A stretch of DNA of 12,749 nt from NCBI GenBank assembly GCA_017936185.1, contig JAGBGA010000121.1:1-12749 (forward strand), given 5' to 3'. The stretch comes from Alphaproteobacteria bacterium (GTDB taxonomy: Bacteria > Pseudomonadota > Alphaproteobacteria > Rs-D84). The notes below the pieces were generated by a model. The model was given only the letters and a program-made list of their open reading frames with translations, had not been told where the DNA came from and ran no database searches. Below are positions 6,284 to 12,749 of this stretch, one piece after another. The translations under genes and the position numbers were made by a program. Position 1 is the first letter of the stretch, and each line of letters begins with the position of its first letter.

Positions 6284-6341
6284 CAATAAAGAGAATGGCA
6301 AACGTTATGTTTGTGATGGATTTATCCCTGTATCTTTATTG
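6284..6341 (+). promoter_or_regulatory. 5'-terminal stem-loop in the rnj leader
   Basis: CAATAAAGA (6284-6292) is perfectly complementary to TCTTTATTG (6333-6341), and inside the loop CAAAC (6299-6303) pairs with GTTTG (6309-6313). If transcription starts near 6286, the mRNA 5' end would be buried in this stem. AGGGATA (6261-6267, in the promoter spacer) and TATCCCT (6323-6329) form a second, interleaved inverted repeat. The function is inferred, not shown. Confidence 0.45.
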
Positions 6342-6370
6342 AATGTAATAAAATATCATGGGGTGTGGGC

Positions 6371-6437
6371 GCGCGACCACAGATTCACTGTTGATAAAGC
6401 GTGTGTGCTTTATTGGTAATGAATTGTGTGGTTGCGC
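6371..6437 (+). promoter_or_regulatory. Long stepped hairpin in the rnj 5' UTR
   Basis: GCGCGACCACA (6371-6381) pairs with TGTGGTTGCGC (6427-6437) over 11 bp with one G-U pair. ATTCA (6383-6387) pairs with TGAAT (6420-6424), and ATAAAGC (6394-6400) pairs with GCTTTAT (6407-6413) around a GTGTGT loop. The three nested stems span 67 nt and end 18 nt before the AAAGGA ribosome binding site (6455-6460). CCACA can alternatively pair with TGTGG at 6364-6368, so two folds compete. No T run follows, so it is not a terminator. Confidence 0.6.
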
Positions 6438-6466
6438 AAAATGTTAACTTTAAAAAAGGATTATAA

Positions 6467-8263
6467 ATGGTAAAAGTAAAAGAAAAAAAGAGCACGCCAA
6501 AAAAAGGCGTAACACCAAAGACGCCAAAATCAATAAAAGGCGAAAATAAACACGAAATTGATGCCAATGATAATAAAATATATTTCATGGCGTTGGGCGG
6601 TTTGGAACATATTGGACAAAATATGTATATTTATAAATACCGCGGAAAATATTTGGTTATTGATTGTGGTATGGGATTCTTGGATGAAGAAATCGGTGCC
6701 GGTGATGTACAATACTGTGACACAACTTGGTTGGAAAAACGTAAAAAAGACGTTGTCGGATTTGTTATAACACATGGACACGAAGACCATATTGGTGCAC
6801 TGAAATATATTTGGCCAAAATTCAGAAAGCCGATTTATTGTACGCGATTCCCAGCGGAAATTCTTAGACGTACGTTTACAGGCATCGAAATGGACTTTGA
6901 CCCAAACAAGGATATTATAGAATTTGACCACAATGGTGCAACAATCAATATTGCGCCGTTCGAAATCGAAACTTTTCACGTTACGCACAGCGTACCCGAA
7001 GCGCAAATGTTAATCATCAAAACAGATGCAGGAAAAATTTTGCACACAGGGGACTGGACATTTAATGACGATATTCCAATCGAAGCGCCAACAGACTTTG
7101 CACGATTGAAAGAAATTGGTTCCGACCCAAAATTATTGGCATGCATGTGCGATTCAACAAATTCTTCTAAACAAGTCAAGCAGACAACAGAAGTCCAGGT
7201 ACGTGATGCCTTGACTGAAATAATGAAAAATGCCCCGGGGCGTGTAATCGTTACCGGCTATTCACGCAGCTTGGCACGTATAAAGATGTTTTCCCAGGCC
7301 GCACGCGCCGCAGGTCGCGTTGCCGCAATCAAAGAACGCAGTAACCCAAACCCGGTTCCATATGTCGGATTGCCAGAATTCCGCGAAATGGGTATTAAAT
7401 TTGGTTATCTTGAAAAAGACGATGTGTATCTTCACAGCGAAATTAAAGATTTGCCCGCCGAAAAACAAGCAATCTTTTTAACCGGGTCCCAAGGTGAAAA
7501 ATTCGCAATGCTAACACGACTTTGTCATGGGAAAGTAAAAGAAATGAAATTAATGCCGACAGATACGGTTATATTCAGCGCAATTATTATCCCAGGACGC
7601 GAACAAGATGTGTCATACCTTTATAATAAATTGGCGCGTATGGGTGTTAAAACGCATACTATATTTGATACAGATAATATCCATGCAAGTGGACATGCCG
7701 GTCGTCCAGAGTTAGAAAAATTCTATGACTTGGTGCATCCGCAGGTATCGGTTCCAATGCATGGTGACTATATCAACGAAATGCTGAATGGCAAGATGGC
7801 AATGGAACGCGGTGGCGCAAAGCATATGATGGTTGTTCATAATGGGGAAATGATTGCATTGGCCGATGGCGAAGCGCCATATGTCGCAGAAACAATCGAT
7901 ACCAGTTATGTCGTTATGGAAGGCGAAACAGAACGAAGCGCAAATGACCAGGTGTATAAAAACCGCAAGAAAATTGCATCAAATGGCGCGGTCTTTGTGA
8001 CATTGCCGGTTGACAAGCGCGGATTCTTGAAAGGCGCACCAGAAGTTTCAAGTGCAGGTATCTTTGAAACAGACGAAACAGGATTTATGAAACGCCAAAT
8101 TCAAATTGAAATCACCAAGGCAATCGATGGATTGACCAAAGCAGAACGCAAAGACAGAAACAACCTTGTTCGTGCCGTTCAGATTGCATCAAACAAAGTT
8201 GTTCGCGCGGCACTGGGGGCGGACAAAAAACCCCAATACAGTGTGCACTTTATCCAGAAGTAA
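6467..8263 (+). CDS. rnj: Ribonuclease J
   Basis: A 598-residue metallo-beta-lactamase/beta-CASP ribonuclease that performs 5'-3' exonucleolytic and endonucleolytic RNA decay and rRNA maturation in the cytoplasm. Seen are [13 protein letters not shown] (residues 44-56), the zinc motif H103-G-H-E-D-H108, [17 protein letters not shown], the beta-CASP segment [13 protein letters not shown], the [12 protein letters not shown] motif and PMHGDY, then the C-terminal RNase J domain. All expected metal ligands are present. It exceeds the usual 550 or so residues because of a Lys/Pro/Thr-rich N-terminal extension (residues 1-36), probably disordered. The ATG at 6467 follows AAAGGA with a 6-nt gap. The leader is long and structured. 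The gene stands alone and converges on parC across a bidirectional terminator. Confidence 0.95.
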   Translation: MVKVKEKKSTPKKGVTPKTPKSIKGENKHEIDANDNKIYFMALGGLEHIGQNMYIYKYRGKYLVIDCGMGFLDEEIGAGDVQYCDTTWLEKRKKDVVGFVITHGHEDHIGALKYIWPKFRKPIYCTRFPAEILRRTFTGIEMDFDPNKDIIEFDHNGATINIAPFEIETFHVTHSVPEAQMLIIKTDAGKILHTGDWTFNDDIPIEAPTDFARLKEIGSDPKLLACMCDSTNSSKQVKQTTEVQVRDALTEIMKNAPGRVIVTGYSRSLARIKMFSQAARAAGRVAAIKERSNPNPVPYVGLPEFREMGIKFGYLEKDDVYLHSEIKDLPAEKQAIFLTGSQGEKFAMLTRLCHGKVKEMKLMPTDTVIFSAIIIPGREQDVSYLYNKLARMGVKTHTIFDTDNIHASGHAGRPELEKFYDLVHPQVSVPMHGDYINEMLNGKMAMERGGAKHMMVVHNGEMIALADGEAPYVAETIDTSYVVMEGETERSANDQVYKNRKKIASNGAVFVTLPVDKRGFLKGAPEVSSAGIFETDETGFMKRQIQIEITKAIDGLTKAERKDRNNLVRAVQIASNKVVRAALGADKKPQYSVHFIQK

Positions 8264-10519
8264 AAAAATCCCCATTCGGGGATTTTTATATTTTCCAAAT
8301 TTACCACTTCGTGGAAAGCCAACCGGGACAGTGCGTCCTTGGGATGCGCGCTTGCCACGCCATGGGGTCCAATCTTCCAACTTGGTCGTGCCACGACCGG
8401 TCGTCCAACCAAAGCCGTCGGCCGCATCAAAAAACATGATATCAAGAACATATGTGCGTTCCGCGTTATATTTTTGCAATATAACGCCCTTGCCGCGTGT
8501 CATTTCTGGGACTTCGGACGTTGGGAAAATCAACAACTTGTCATTCGAACCCGACATCGCAATCGTATCACCACGCACAGGCACGCACATGTGCGCCGGA
8601 TTCTTGGCATCAATGTTCATAACCTGTTTTCCGTTCTTGGTTTGGGCAAGACAATTTTCACCCAAGACAATAAAGCCATTACCATGACGCGATACCAATA
8701 AATACTTTGCATTTACATCCAAAACAAAAATATGCACGATTTCTTCGTCGGCACCAATGTCAGCCATCATGCGTACAGATTCACCAAACCCACGCGCAGA
8801 TGGTAATTCGTTCGCAGACAACGTGAACATTTTCCCGCCAGATGTGAATACATTAATTTTATCCACAGACATGGCATGGAACGCGCTTTGTAATTCGTCA
8901 CCTTCTTTGAATTTTAAGTCCAATGAATTCAAGTCAAGATGACCCTTGGCGGCACGAACCCATCCCATCTTGGACAAGATTATTGTCAAAGGTTCTTTTT
9001 CAATAAATTCGTCGGCGTTTACAATGATTTCTTCGGTTTGTTCCGCCCATGTTGTACGACGACGACCCAATTTTGTTTTTTTATCGTATGTTTTCTTGAT
9101 ATCGTTAAACCAGGCCTTTAATTGATCGTTTTTGGCGTCGTCACTGGCCAATAATGCTTGTAATTGTTCTTGTTCCGCACGAAGGGCCGCGTCTTCACGC
9201 TTGATTTCCATTTCTTCCAGTTTGCGCAACGAACGAAGACGGGTGTTTAAAATCGCTTCGACTTGGATTTCGGTCAGATTAAATTCCGCAATCAATACAG
9301 ATTTCGCATCATCTTCATTGCGGATGATTTCAATAACCCGATCAAGATTTAAATACACAACCAATAAACCACCAAGAATTTCAAGACGGCGGGCAATGTT
9401 CGCCAAACGCCACTTTGTGCGACGTTCAAGCACGTTCTTTTGATGTGCAATAAATTCGCGAAGAACATCGCCAATCGGCATAACACGCGGCGCACCATTG
9501 GAATCAATAACATTAAAGTTCATGTTAAAGCGGTATTCCAAATCCGTCATTGCAAATAAATGCGCCATCATCTTGTCGGCCGGAATATTGCGCGTCTTGG
9601 GCGTAATAACAATGCGGACGTCTGTCGTCGATTCATCAATAATGTCGTCAACCAATGGTAATTTCTTGGCGTCAATTAATGTCGCGATTTGTTCAACCAA
9701 TTTTGACTTTACAATGCCGTATGGGATTTCCGAAATAACAACCTGCCATGTGCCACGTTCAAGTTCTTCGATTTCCCAACGTGCACGTATGCGAAACGCG
9801 CCACGTCCACAATCATAATTCTTGACAATCGTATCAAAACCATCAATCAATATCCCGCCCGTCGGAAAGTCAGGTCCAATCATCTTTTTCATGATTTGGG
9901 CGGTTGTTGCGTCCGGCTTGTCCACAACAAGGTTCAAGGCATCACACACTTCGGCAACATTGTGCGTCGGAATGTTTGTCGCCATACCAACCGCAATACC
10001 CATGCCACCATTTGCCAATAAATTCGGAAACGCGCCCGGCATAACAACCGGTTCAACCGTTGTGCCATCAAAATTCGGCATCATGTCAACACTGTCTTCA
10101 TCAAGACCTTCCATAATCAACATGGCCGCGTCCGTCATTTTCGATTCAGTGTATCGATATGCCGCCTGGGGGTCGCCGTCAATGTTACCAAAGTTTCCTT
10201 GGCCATCAATCAAGGGATAGCGAACAGAAAAATCTTGGGCAAGACGCACCATCGCATCGTATACAGAACTGTCCCCATGTGGGTGATAGTGACCCAATAC
10301 GTCACCAACAACCGTCGCGCATTTTCGAAATGCCGCACTTGGCGTCAATTTTTGACGCAACATGGAATACAGTATGCGACGATGTACCGGCTTTAACCCA
10401 TCGCGAACATCAGGCAGCGCGCGCGATACAATCGTGCTGACCGCGTATGACAGATAGCGTTCAGATAACGCATCTGATAATTGTTGTGAATCAATGTTTT
10501 CAATAATTTCTTTTCCCAT
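8189..10519 (-). CDS. parC: DNA topoisomerase IV subunit A
   Basis: A type IIA topoisomerase A subunit that with ParE decatenates daughter chromosomes. Present are the N-terminal [20 protein letters not shown] segment, the quinolone region [14 protein letters not shown] (S84 and D88 unchanged at the usual resistance positions), the catalytic tyrosine Y123 in [25 protein letters not shown], the [21 protein letters not shown] helix, and a C-terminal pinwheel domain from about residue 500. ParC is favoured over GyrA because the C-terminal domain lacks a recognisable GyrA box and ends in the alphaproteobacterial style GFPRSGKFG (near residue 742). The frame then runs 34 residues further through the terminator and 75 bp antisense into rnj, probably an artefact of a missing A. 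The true end is then near 8288. No clear ribosome binding site precedes ATG 10519. Confidence 0.9.
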   Translation of the reverse strand: MGKEIIENIDSQQLSDALSERYLSYAVSTIVSRALPDVRDGLKPVHRRILYSMLRQKLTPSAAFRKCATVVGDVLGHYHPHGDSSVYDAMVRLAQDFSVRYPLIDGQGNFGNIDGDPQAAYRYTESKMTDAAMLIMEGLDEDSVDMMPNFDGTTVEPVVMPGAFPNLLANGGMGIAVGMATNIPTHNVAEVCDALNLVVDKPDATTAQIMKKMIGPDFPTGGILIDGFDTIVKNYDCGRGAFRIRARWEIEELERGTWQVVISEIPYGIVKSKLVEQIATLIDAKKLPLVDDIIDESTTDVRIVITPKTRNIPADKMMAHLFAMTDLEYRFNMNFNVIDSNGAPRVMPIGDVLREFIAHQKNVLERRTKWRLANIARRLEILGGLLVVYLNLDRVIEIIRNEDDAKSVLIAEFNLTEIQVEAILNTRLRSLRKLEEMEIKREDAALRAEQEQLQALLASDDAKNDQLKAWFNDIKKTYDKKTKLGRRRTTWAEQTEEIIVNADEFIEKEPLTIILSKMGWVRAAKGHLDLNSLDLKFKEGDELQSAFHAMSVDKINVFTSGGKMFTLSANELPSARGFGESVRMMADIGADEEIVHIFVLDVNAKYLLVSRHGNGFIVLGENCLAQTKNGKQVMNIDAKNPAHMCVPVRGDTIAMSGSNDKLLIFPTSEVPEMTRGKGVILQKYNAERTYVLDIMFFDAADGFGWTTGRGTTKLEDWTPWRGKRASQGRTVPVGFPRSGKFGKYKNPRMGIFLLLDKVHTVLGFFVRPQCRANNFV
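8264..8288. terminator. Bidirectional terminator between rnj and parC
   Basis: AAATCCCC (8266-8273) pairs with GGGGATTT (8278-8285) around loop ATTC, with A and T runs on both sides. It follows the rnj stop immediately. On the minus strand it falls inside the open reading frame of parC, which suggests that the natural parC stop lay just before it. Confidence 0.88.
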
Positions 10520-10560
10520 AGCACAAGAAATTTAAAACATTTCAAAAAAAATAACAACAC

Positions 10561-10587
10561 AAAAATTCCCGCCATCGCGGGATTTTT
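10561..10587 (-). terminator. Terminator of the secreted-protein gene upstream of parC
   Basis: TCCCGC (10567-10572) and GCGGGA (10577-10582) form a stem around CATC, with five A residues before and five T residues after. On the minus strand it follows the stop at 10589 directly. parC therefore needs its own start of transcription between 10520 and 10560, or readthrough. I see no good promoter boxes there. Confidence 0.82.
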
Positions 10588-10588
10588 A

Positions 10589-11251
10589 TTAACGTGTATG
10601 TTGTGGTAATCTTGCAATAATGGTATCTGGCTTGATTTGGGTTTCAACACCCGGAACCCAGCCTTCGATTTGGCGTATTGCGTGGCTGACCGCGACCAAT
10701 TGTTCGTCGGTTAAATCACAAAGACGTGTGTTCAATGATATTCCCGTCAAATGACTAAGTTGACCCTGGTATGCTGCGGTATTGTTTTCAAATGTTGGGG
10801 CATAAATGCTTATCGCGGATGCAATGGTCTTGTTGCGATAACGTTCAGAACGCAACAATGCACAAATCGCGTTCATGCCGGTCTGTTCATCGGGAAATAC
10901 CGCAAAGCCACCGGCGTTACCAATTGCGCCTTGGGAACGCGCAAAGTCGCCACCACGAATACAGCCGGGATTATTATTGCGCCATGCACGTGTACCGCCA
11001 CTTCGTTCAATTTCGGCGCCACCGCGCGATGTATAAACAACACTGTAACTTTTAGGGCGTGCCTTGTTATATTGCCCCATTTCGTAAATATATTTTTCGT
11101 GGGCGATATTTTGACGCGTTACAAATACTTCAAATTTTATCTTTTCGTATTCGCCGTTATTTGTACACGAAATCCCCCCGTTTGATGGCGCAGTTAATGC
11201 AAAAAACGATGCGCCCGTTAATAATGGATACATTAAAAATCTTTTTTTCAT
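10589..11251 (-). CDS. Secreted protein with NNNPG-type (P5/muramidase-like) domain
   Basis: A 220-residue exported protein. A signal peptide (MKKRFLMYPLLTGASFFAL) ends between residues 21 and 28. Cys29 does not sit in a good lipobox. From about residue 84 it shows SGGTRAWRNNNPGCIRGG, FARSQGAIGNAGGFAVFPDEQTG, a SAISIYAPTFENNTAAYQ segment and a C-terminal LTDEQLVAVSHAIRQIEGW. From memory, this pattern (RNNNPGNI, FAVFP, YAP..ENDT..Y) occurs in phage P5-like structural or lytic proteins and in secreted bacterial proteins with a suspected peptidoglycan role. Activity is unproven and I cannot point to catalytic residues. The usual Asn of NPGNI is Cys97 here, one of four cysteines in the predicted mature part. 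A GGGGG ribosome binding site precedes the ATG, and a strong promoter lies 216 nt upstream. Confidence 0.7.
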   Translation of the reverse strand: MKKRFLMYPLLTGASFFALTAPSNGGISCTNNGEYEKIKFEVFVTRQNIAHEKYIYEMGQYNKARPKSYSVVYTSRGGAEIERSGGTRAWRNNNPGCIRGGDFARSQGAIGNAGGFAVFPDEQTGMNAICALLRSERYRNKTIASAISIYAPTFENNTAAYQGQLSHLTGISLNTRLCDLTDEQLVAVSHAIRQIEGWVPGVETQIKPDTIIARLPQHTR

Positions 11252-11473
11252 TCAAGATACCCCCTTTGCAATCAATTGGCGACGCAAAACACATGTGTGC
11301 AATACGCAGCCCACCTTTGTTTATTCATTTGTTTTTTGATTGGTTCATCGCGATAAAAAGAAAAATTCGCAATGTACATTCAGACATTTTGTGTTTGGTA
11401 AAATGCCCCGACTTGTCATATATACTTTTTGACAGCCCGCCCCGTTTCCAGGGAACCAAAGATTTGTATATAC

Positions 11474-11502
11474 AATATAGCGCACAATTGGGATTTTGTC
11501 AA
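11474..11502 (-). promoter_or_regulatory. Near-consensus sigma70 promoter overlapped by a palindrome
   Basis: On the minus strand a perfect TTGACA (complement of 11497-11502) lies 17 bp from TATATT (complement of 11474-11479). The predicted start is near 11467. The 12-bp perfect palindrome TTGTATATACAA (11464-11475) covers the -10 edge and the start site, the position of a repressor operator. It should drive the gene at 10589-11251. Confidence 0.75.
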
Positions 11503-11524
11503 GGGGATTGAACAAGAAAAAAGC

Positions 11525-11555
11525 AAAAAAAATCCCCCGAATACTTCGGGGGGGG
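11525..11555 (-). terminator. Terminator of the cysteine-rich secreted protein gene
   Basis: On the minus strand an 8-bp stem (CCCCCGAA 11534-11541 with TTCGGGGG 11545-11552, loop of three) is followed by eight T residues (complement of 11525-11532). It lies 7 bp after the stop codon of the gene at 11563. Confidence 0.88.
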
Positions 11556-11562
11556 ATGTGTA

Positions 11563-12327
11563 TCAGTTCAAAATTAAACCATTATAGCAATCGTCTGTAA
11601 AAGACCACGTGCCGGTGGTGTCGGAAAATTCTTCGTCCGCCGGAATGTAACAATTTGACGCCATAGTCGAACCTGCCGCCGACGTGCCGTAATATGCATT
11701 ACTGCTGTCCCCGTCGCCGGTAAATTCGTCACAGCGTGAACAACCAGAACAATTTACAAACGAAAACTCACCAGTTGATATATTGGTAATCTGTTTTATA
11801 CAAGAAACAGGATATGCCGCAAGCGGGTTTGTCTTGTAATAGCCCACGTCACATCGAAAATAATACCCATATTGACATTTTTTTGTACTGGTATTACATG
11901 TGCCTTTGCCGTATTGGTATTGATATCCATCAGATGCGATACGCCAGCCAGCTTCTGTTGGTGATATTGATGTGCAATTGCTGTCGCTGGTACAACTTGT
12001 GCCTGTGTCAGGCCTTGTACATACTTTATATGAAACGTTATTACAGCCGGCCATGGTTGTCGATACTGTGCCCAACGTATAGCCAGAGCTACAGGTTGCG
12101 CATTGCCTTATTTGAAAAGTATAGTCCCCGCCCGAATAACATACGTTTGTTGTTGTTGCACAGTTCATAGCATAATTATAAACCTGTACCGAACCTGCGC
12201 AAACACTTGATACAAAGGTGCAAGCCGTTGCCCCAGATGCGTTATTTGTTGAAAATGTGAATATTGCGCACAATACGATGAACAACTTTGACAACGTCAA
12301 AGAACCAAAAATACGTGATTTTTGCAT
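11563..12327 (-). CDS. Cysteine-rich secreted protein of unknown function
   Basis: A 254-residue protein with a clear signal peptide (hydrophobic residues about 15-26, likely cleavage after SGA at 33). The mature part of roughly 221 residues has 19 cysteines, often as CxxC or spaced pairs (CATC, CSGCSRC), and is rich in Thr, Ser, Gly and Tyr. No catalytic motif is visible. Segments such as CDVGYYKT and the ending CYIPADEEFSD...DDCY look like diverged units of the cysteine repeats (C..GYY......C) seen in surface or exported proteins of gut-associated alphaproteobacteria, as I recall. That link is not checked. A disulfide-bonded extracytoplasmic or surface role is inferred. It has its own promoter, a leader hairpin, an AGGGGG ribosome binding site and its own terminator, so it is monocistronic. 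Confidence 0.75.
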   Translation of the reverse strand: MQKSRIFGSLTLSKLFIVLCAIFTFSTNNASGATACTFVSSVCAGSVQVYNYAMNCATTTNVCYSGGDYTFQIRQCATCSSGYTLGTVSTTMAGCNNVSYKVCTRPDTGTSCTSDSNCTSISPTEAGWRIASDGYQYQYGKGTCNTSTKKCQYGYYFRCDVGYYKTNPLAAYPVSCIKQITNISTGEFSFVNCSGCSRCDEFTGDGDSSNAYYGTSAAGSTMASNCYIPADEEFSDTTGTWSFTDDCYNGLILN

Positions 12328-12350
12328 GGTGTTTTGCCCCCTGATTTTAT

Positions 12351-12380
12351 GCCGAATCTAAACCACCGTTTGCATTCGGC
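12351..12380 (-). promoter_or_regulatory. Hairpin in the 5' UTR of the cysteine-rich protein gene
   Basis: GCCGAAT (12351-12357) pairs perfectly with ATTCGGC (12374-12380), and inside it AAAC (12360-12363) pairs with GTTT (12368-12371) around a four-base loop. It lies about 7 nt before the AGGGGG ribosome binding site in the minus-strand transcript. It could stabilise the mRNA or tune translation. No T run follows it, so it is not a terminator. Confidence 0.6.
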
Positions 12381-12406
12381 ACGAATGTTTCTTTCCTGTG
12401 TCTTGT

Positions 12407-12435
12407 ATTCTAAAGCATTCCGCAATTTTACGCAA
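12407..12435 (-). promoter_or_regulatory. Promoter candidate for the cysteine-rich protein gene
   Basis: On the minus strand TTGCGT (complement of 12430-12435) lies 17 bp from TAGAAT (complement of 12407-12412, five of six consensus). The predicted start near 12400 gives a leader of about 73 nt containing the hairpin at 12351-12380. Confidence 0.5.
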
Positions 12436-12460
12436 GTGCAAAAATTCGTATTTTTTCATA

Positions 12461-12478
12461 TTTTTTAGCGCTAAAAAA
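12461..12478. promoter_or_regulatory. 18-bp perfect palindrome (AGCGCT core with T6/A6 flanks)
   Basis: TTTTTTAGCGCTAAAAAA is a perfect palindrome centred about 70 bp upstream of the predicted start of the cysteine-rich protein gene. The position suits an activator or repressor site. A hairpin role is less likely because the GC core would lie in the loop. Confidence 0.4.
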
Positions 12479-12580
12479 ATTATGTAAAAACAAGACGGTA
12501 TAAATTTGGTGTTTTTTGGACGTTTTAAAAATTTGATTTTGTTGCACTGGATTGCTGAAAAAAGTCCATCTCTATCCCTT

Positions 12581-12610
12581 GTCATCCTGGGGCCCGACCC
12601 CAGGATCCAG
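12581..12610. repeat. REP-like palindrome
   Basis: GTC, then ATCCTGGGG (12584-12592) and CCCCAGGAT (12598-12606), form a 9-bp perfect stem with a 5-base loop, ending in CCAG. The form GTCATCC...GGATCCAG is typical of short intergenic palindromic repeats scattered in alphaproteobacterial genomes. Only this copy is visible here. Confidence 0.65.
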
Positions 12611-12629
12611 GTAAATGAAATCCAAATAA

Positions 12630-12691
12630 AAAGCCCCAAGAATACCCCCTTAGGCACATTGTCACCCCTGCACAGGCCGGAGTGGGGCTTT
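12630..12691. repeat. Inverted repeat with a second GTCACCCC-type element
   Basis: AAAGCCCC (12630-12637) is perfectly repeated in inverse at 12684-12691 (GGGGCTTT), 46 bp apart. Inside, GTCACCCCTGC (12661-12671) resembles the left end of the REP-like element at 12581 and can pair CCCC with GGGG at 12684-12687. It may be a degraded or composite REP pair. A terminator role for genes outside the window cannot be excluded. Confidence 0.4.
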
Positions 12692-12749
12692 AAAACCACC
12701 CGCATCACGGGCCAAAATAAAGCAATGCGATAATATAATTTTCAAGACC

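Larger units (their letters stand above)
11252..11562 (-). other. Intergenic region: leader of the NNNPG protein gene
   Basis: Apart from the terminator at 11525-11555 and the promoter at 11474-11502, this holds a leader of about 216 nt for the minus-strand gene ending at 10589. In it are short palindromes (ACACATGTGT at 11289-11298, AATGTACATT within 11371-11380) and a TGTCA/TGACA stem. Two tiny ATGA-overlapping frames (20 and 17 codons) lack ribosome binding sites and I do not call them genes. AAAGGGGG precedes the ATG. Confidence 0.5.
12436..12749. other. Non-coding right end with palindromes and repeats
   Basis: No gene is supportable here. The only longer frame (12506-12733, plus strand, 75 codons) runs through the palindromic repeats and has no ribosome binding site. 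The stretch holds the 18-bp palindrome at 12461-12478, the REP-like hairpin at 12581-12610 and the inverted repeat 12630-12691. AT-rich sequence fills the rest. A neighbouring gene may begin or end beyond 12749. Confidence 0.6.

Noticed and set aside
6371..6437. Hairpin upstream of rnj as an intrinsic terminator or a known riboswitch
   Set aside because: No T run follows the stem, and I could not match it to SAM, TPP, cobalamin or other riboswitch cores. A leader regulatory structure is the most that can be said.
8339..10440. Several plus-strand frames of 60-170 codons opposite parC
   Set aside because: They lie antisense to a clearly conserved topoisomerase gene, lack domains and ribosome binding sites, and follow from codon bias of parC.
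11275..11390. Two tiny overlapping leader frames (20 and 17 codons, ATGA overlap) upstream of the NNNPG protein gene
   Set aside because: No ribosome binding sites and no codon pattern supporting coding. The ATGA overlap can arise by chance in AT-rich sequence.
12506..12733. 75-codon plus-strand frame at the right end
   Set aside because: It reads straight through REP-like palindromes, has no ribosome binding site, and its sequence is the typical spurious translation of such repeats.
1..12749. CRISPR array, toxin-antitoxin pair or defence system
   Set aside because: No regularly spaced repeats, cas-like, toxin-like or nuclease-defence genes were seen. The genes are mainly housekeeping plus two exported proteins and one unknown membrane protein.

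Overview
The window looks like chromosomal DNA from a moderately low-GC alphaproteobacterium, probably host-associated or gut-associated. The grounds are a dac-holB-tatD core resembling the alphaproteobacterial dacC-tmk-holB-metG-tatD neighbourhood, an RNase J of alphaproteobacterial style, a ParC-type topoisomerase subunit, and secreted proteins including one that is very cysteine-rich. No taxon can be fixed from this window. The standard genetic code with TGA as a stop fits all clear genes.

Left edge (1-340): a tRNA-Ser(GGA) gene on the minus strand sits 7 nt behind rpoZ and is followed by a strong hairpin terminator. A 52-bp direct repeat, made of that terminator plus the last 19 nt of the tRNA, recurs 208 bp further out. 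This is the footprint expected of integration at a tRNA 3' end. The 156 bp between the copies hold no convincing gene.

Core block, plus strand (739-5385): a good sigma70 promoter, overlapping the oppositely directed rpoZ promoter, starts a compact run of mtaB (tRNA methylthiotransferase), a D,D-carboxypeptidase, holB (DNA polymerase III delta'), tatD and smpB, ending at a bidirectional terminator. holB is split by a -1 frame change in a run of four A residues.

Middle (5387-8288): a minus-strand gene for an unknown protein with two predicted membrane segments diverges from rnj (RNase J). The rnj leader is long and highly structured. One possible stem lies at the mRNA 5' end, and a 67-nt stepped hairpin lies just before the ribosome binding site. 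rnj and parC converge on a shared terminator.

Right part, minus strand (8189-12435): parC, whose natural stop seems lost through a second A-run anomaly; a secreted protein with an NNNPG-type domain behind a near-consensus promoter overlapped by a palindrome; and a secreted protein with 19 cysteines in its predicted mature part. The last 300 bp appear non-coding and carry an 18-bp palindrome and REP-like inverted repeats.

Most genes serve housekeeping roles: decoding fidelity (mtaB, tRNA-Ser), ribosome rescue (smpB), RNA turnover (rnj), replication and chromosome segregation (holB, parC), transcription (rpoZ) and the cell wall (dac). The most interesting non-coding signals are the rnj leader, the tRNA-linked repeat, and the two single-base A-run anomalies, which together suggest consensus errors.
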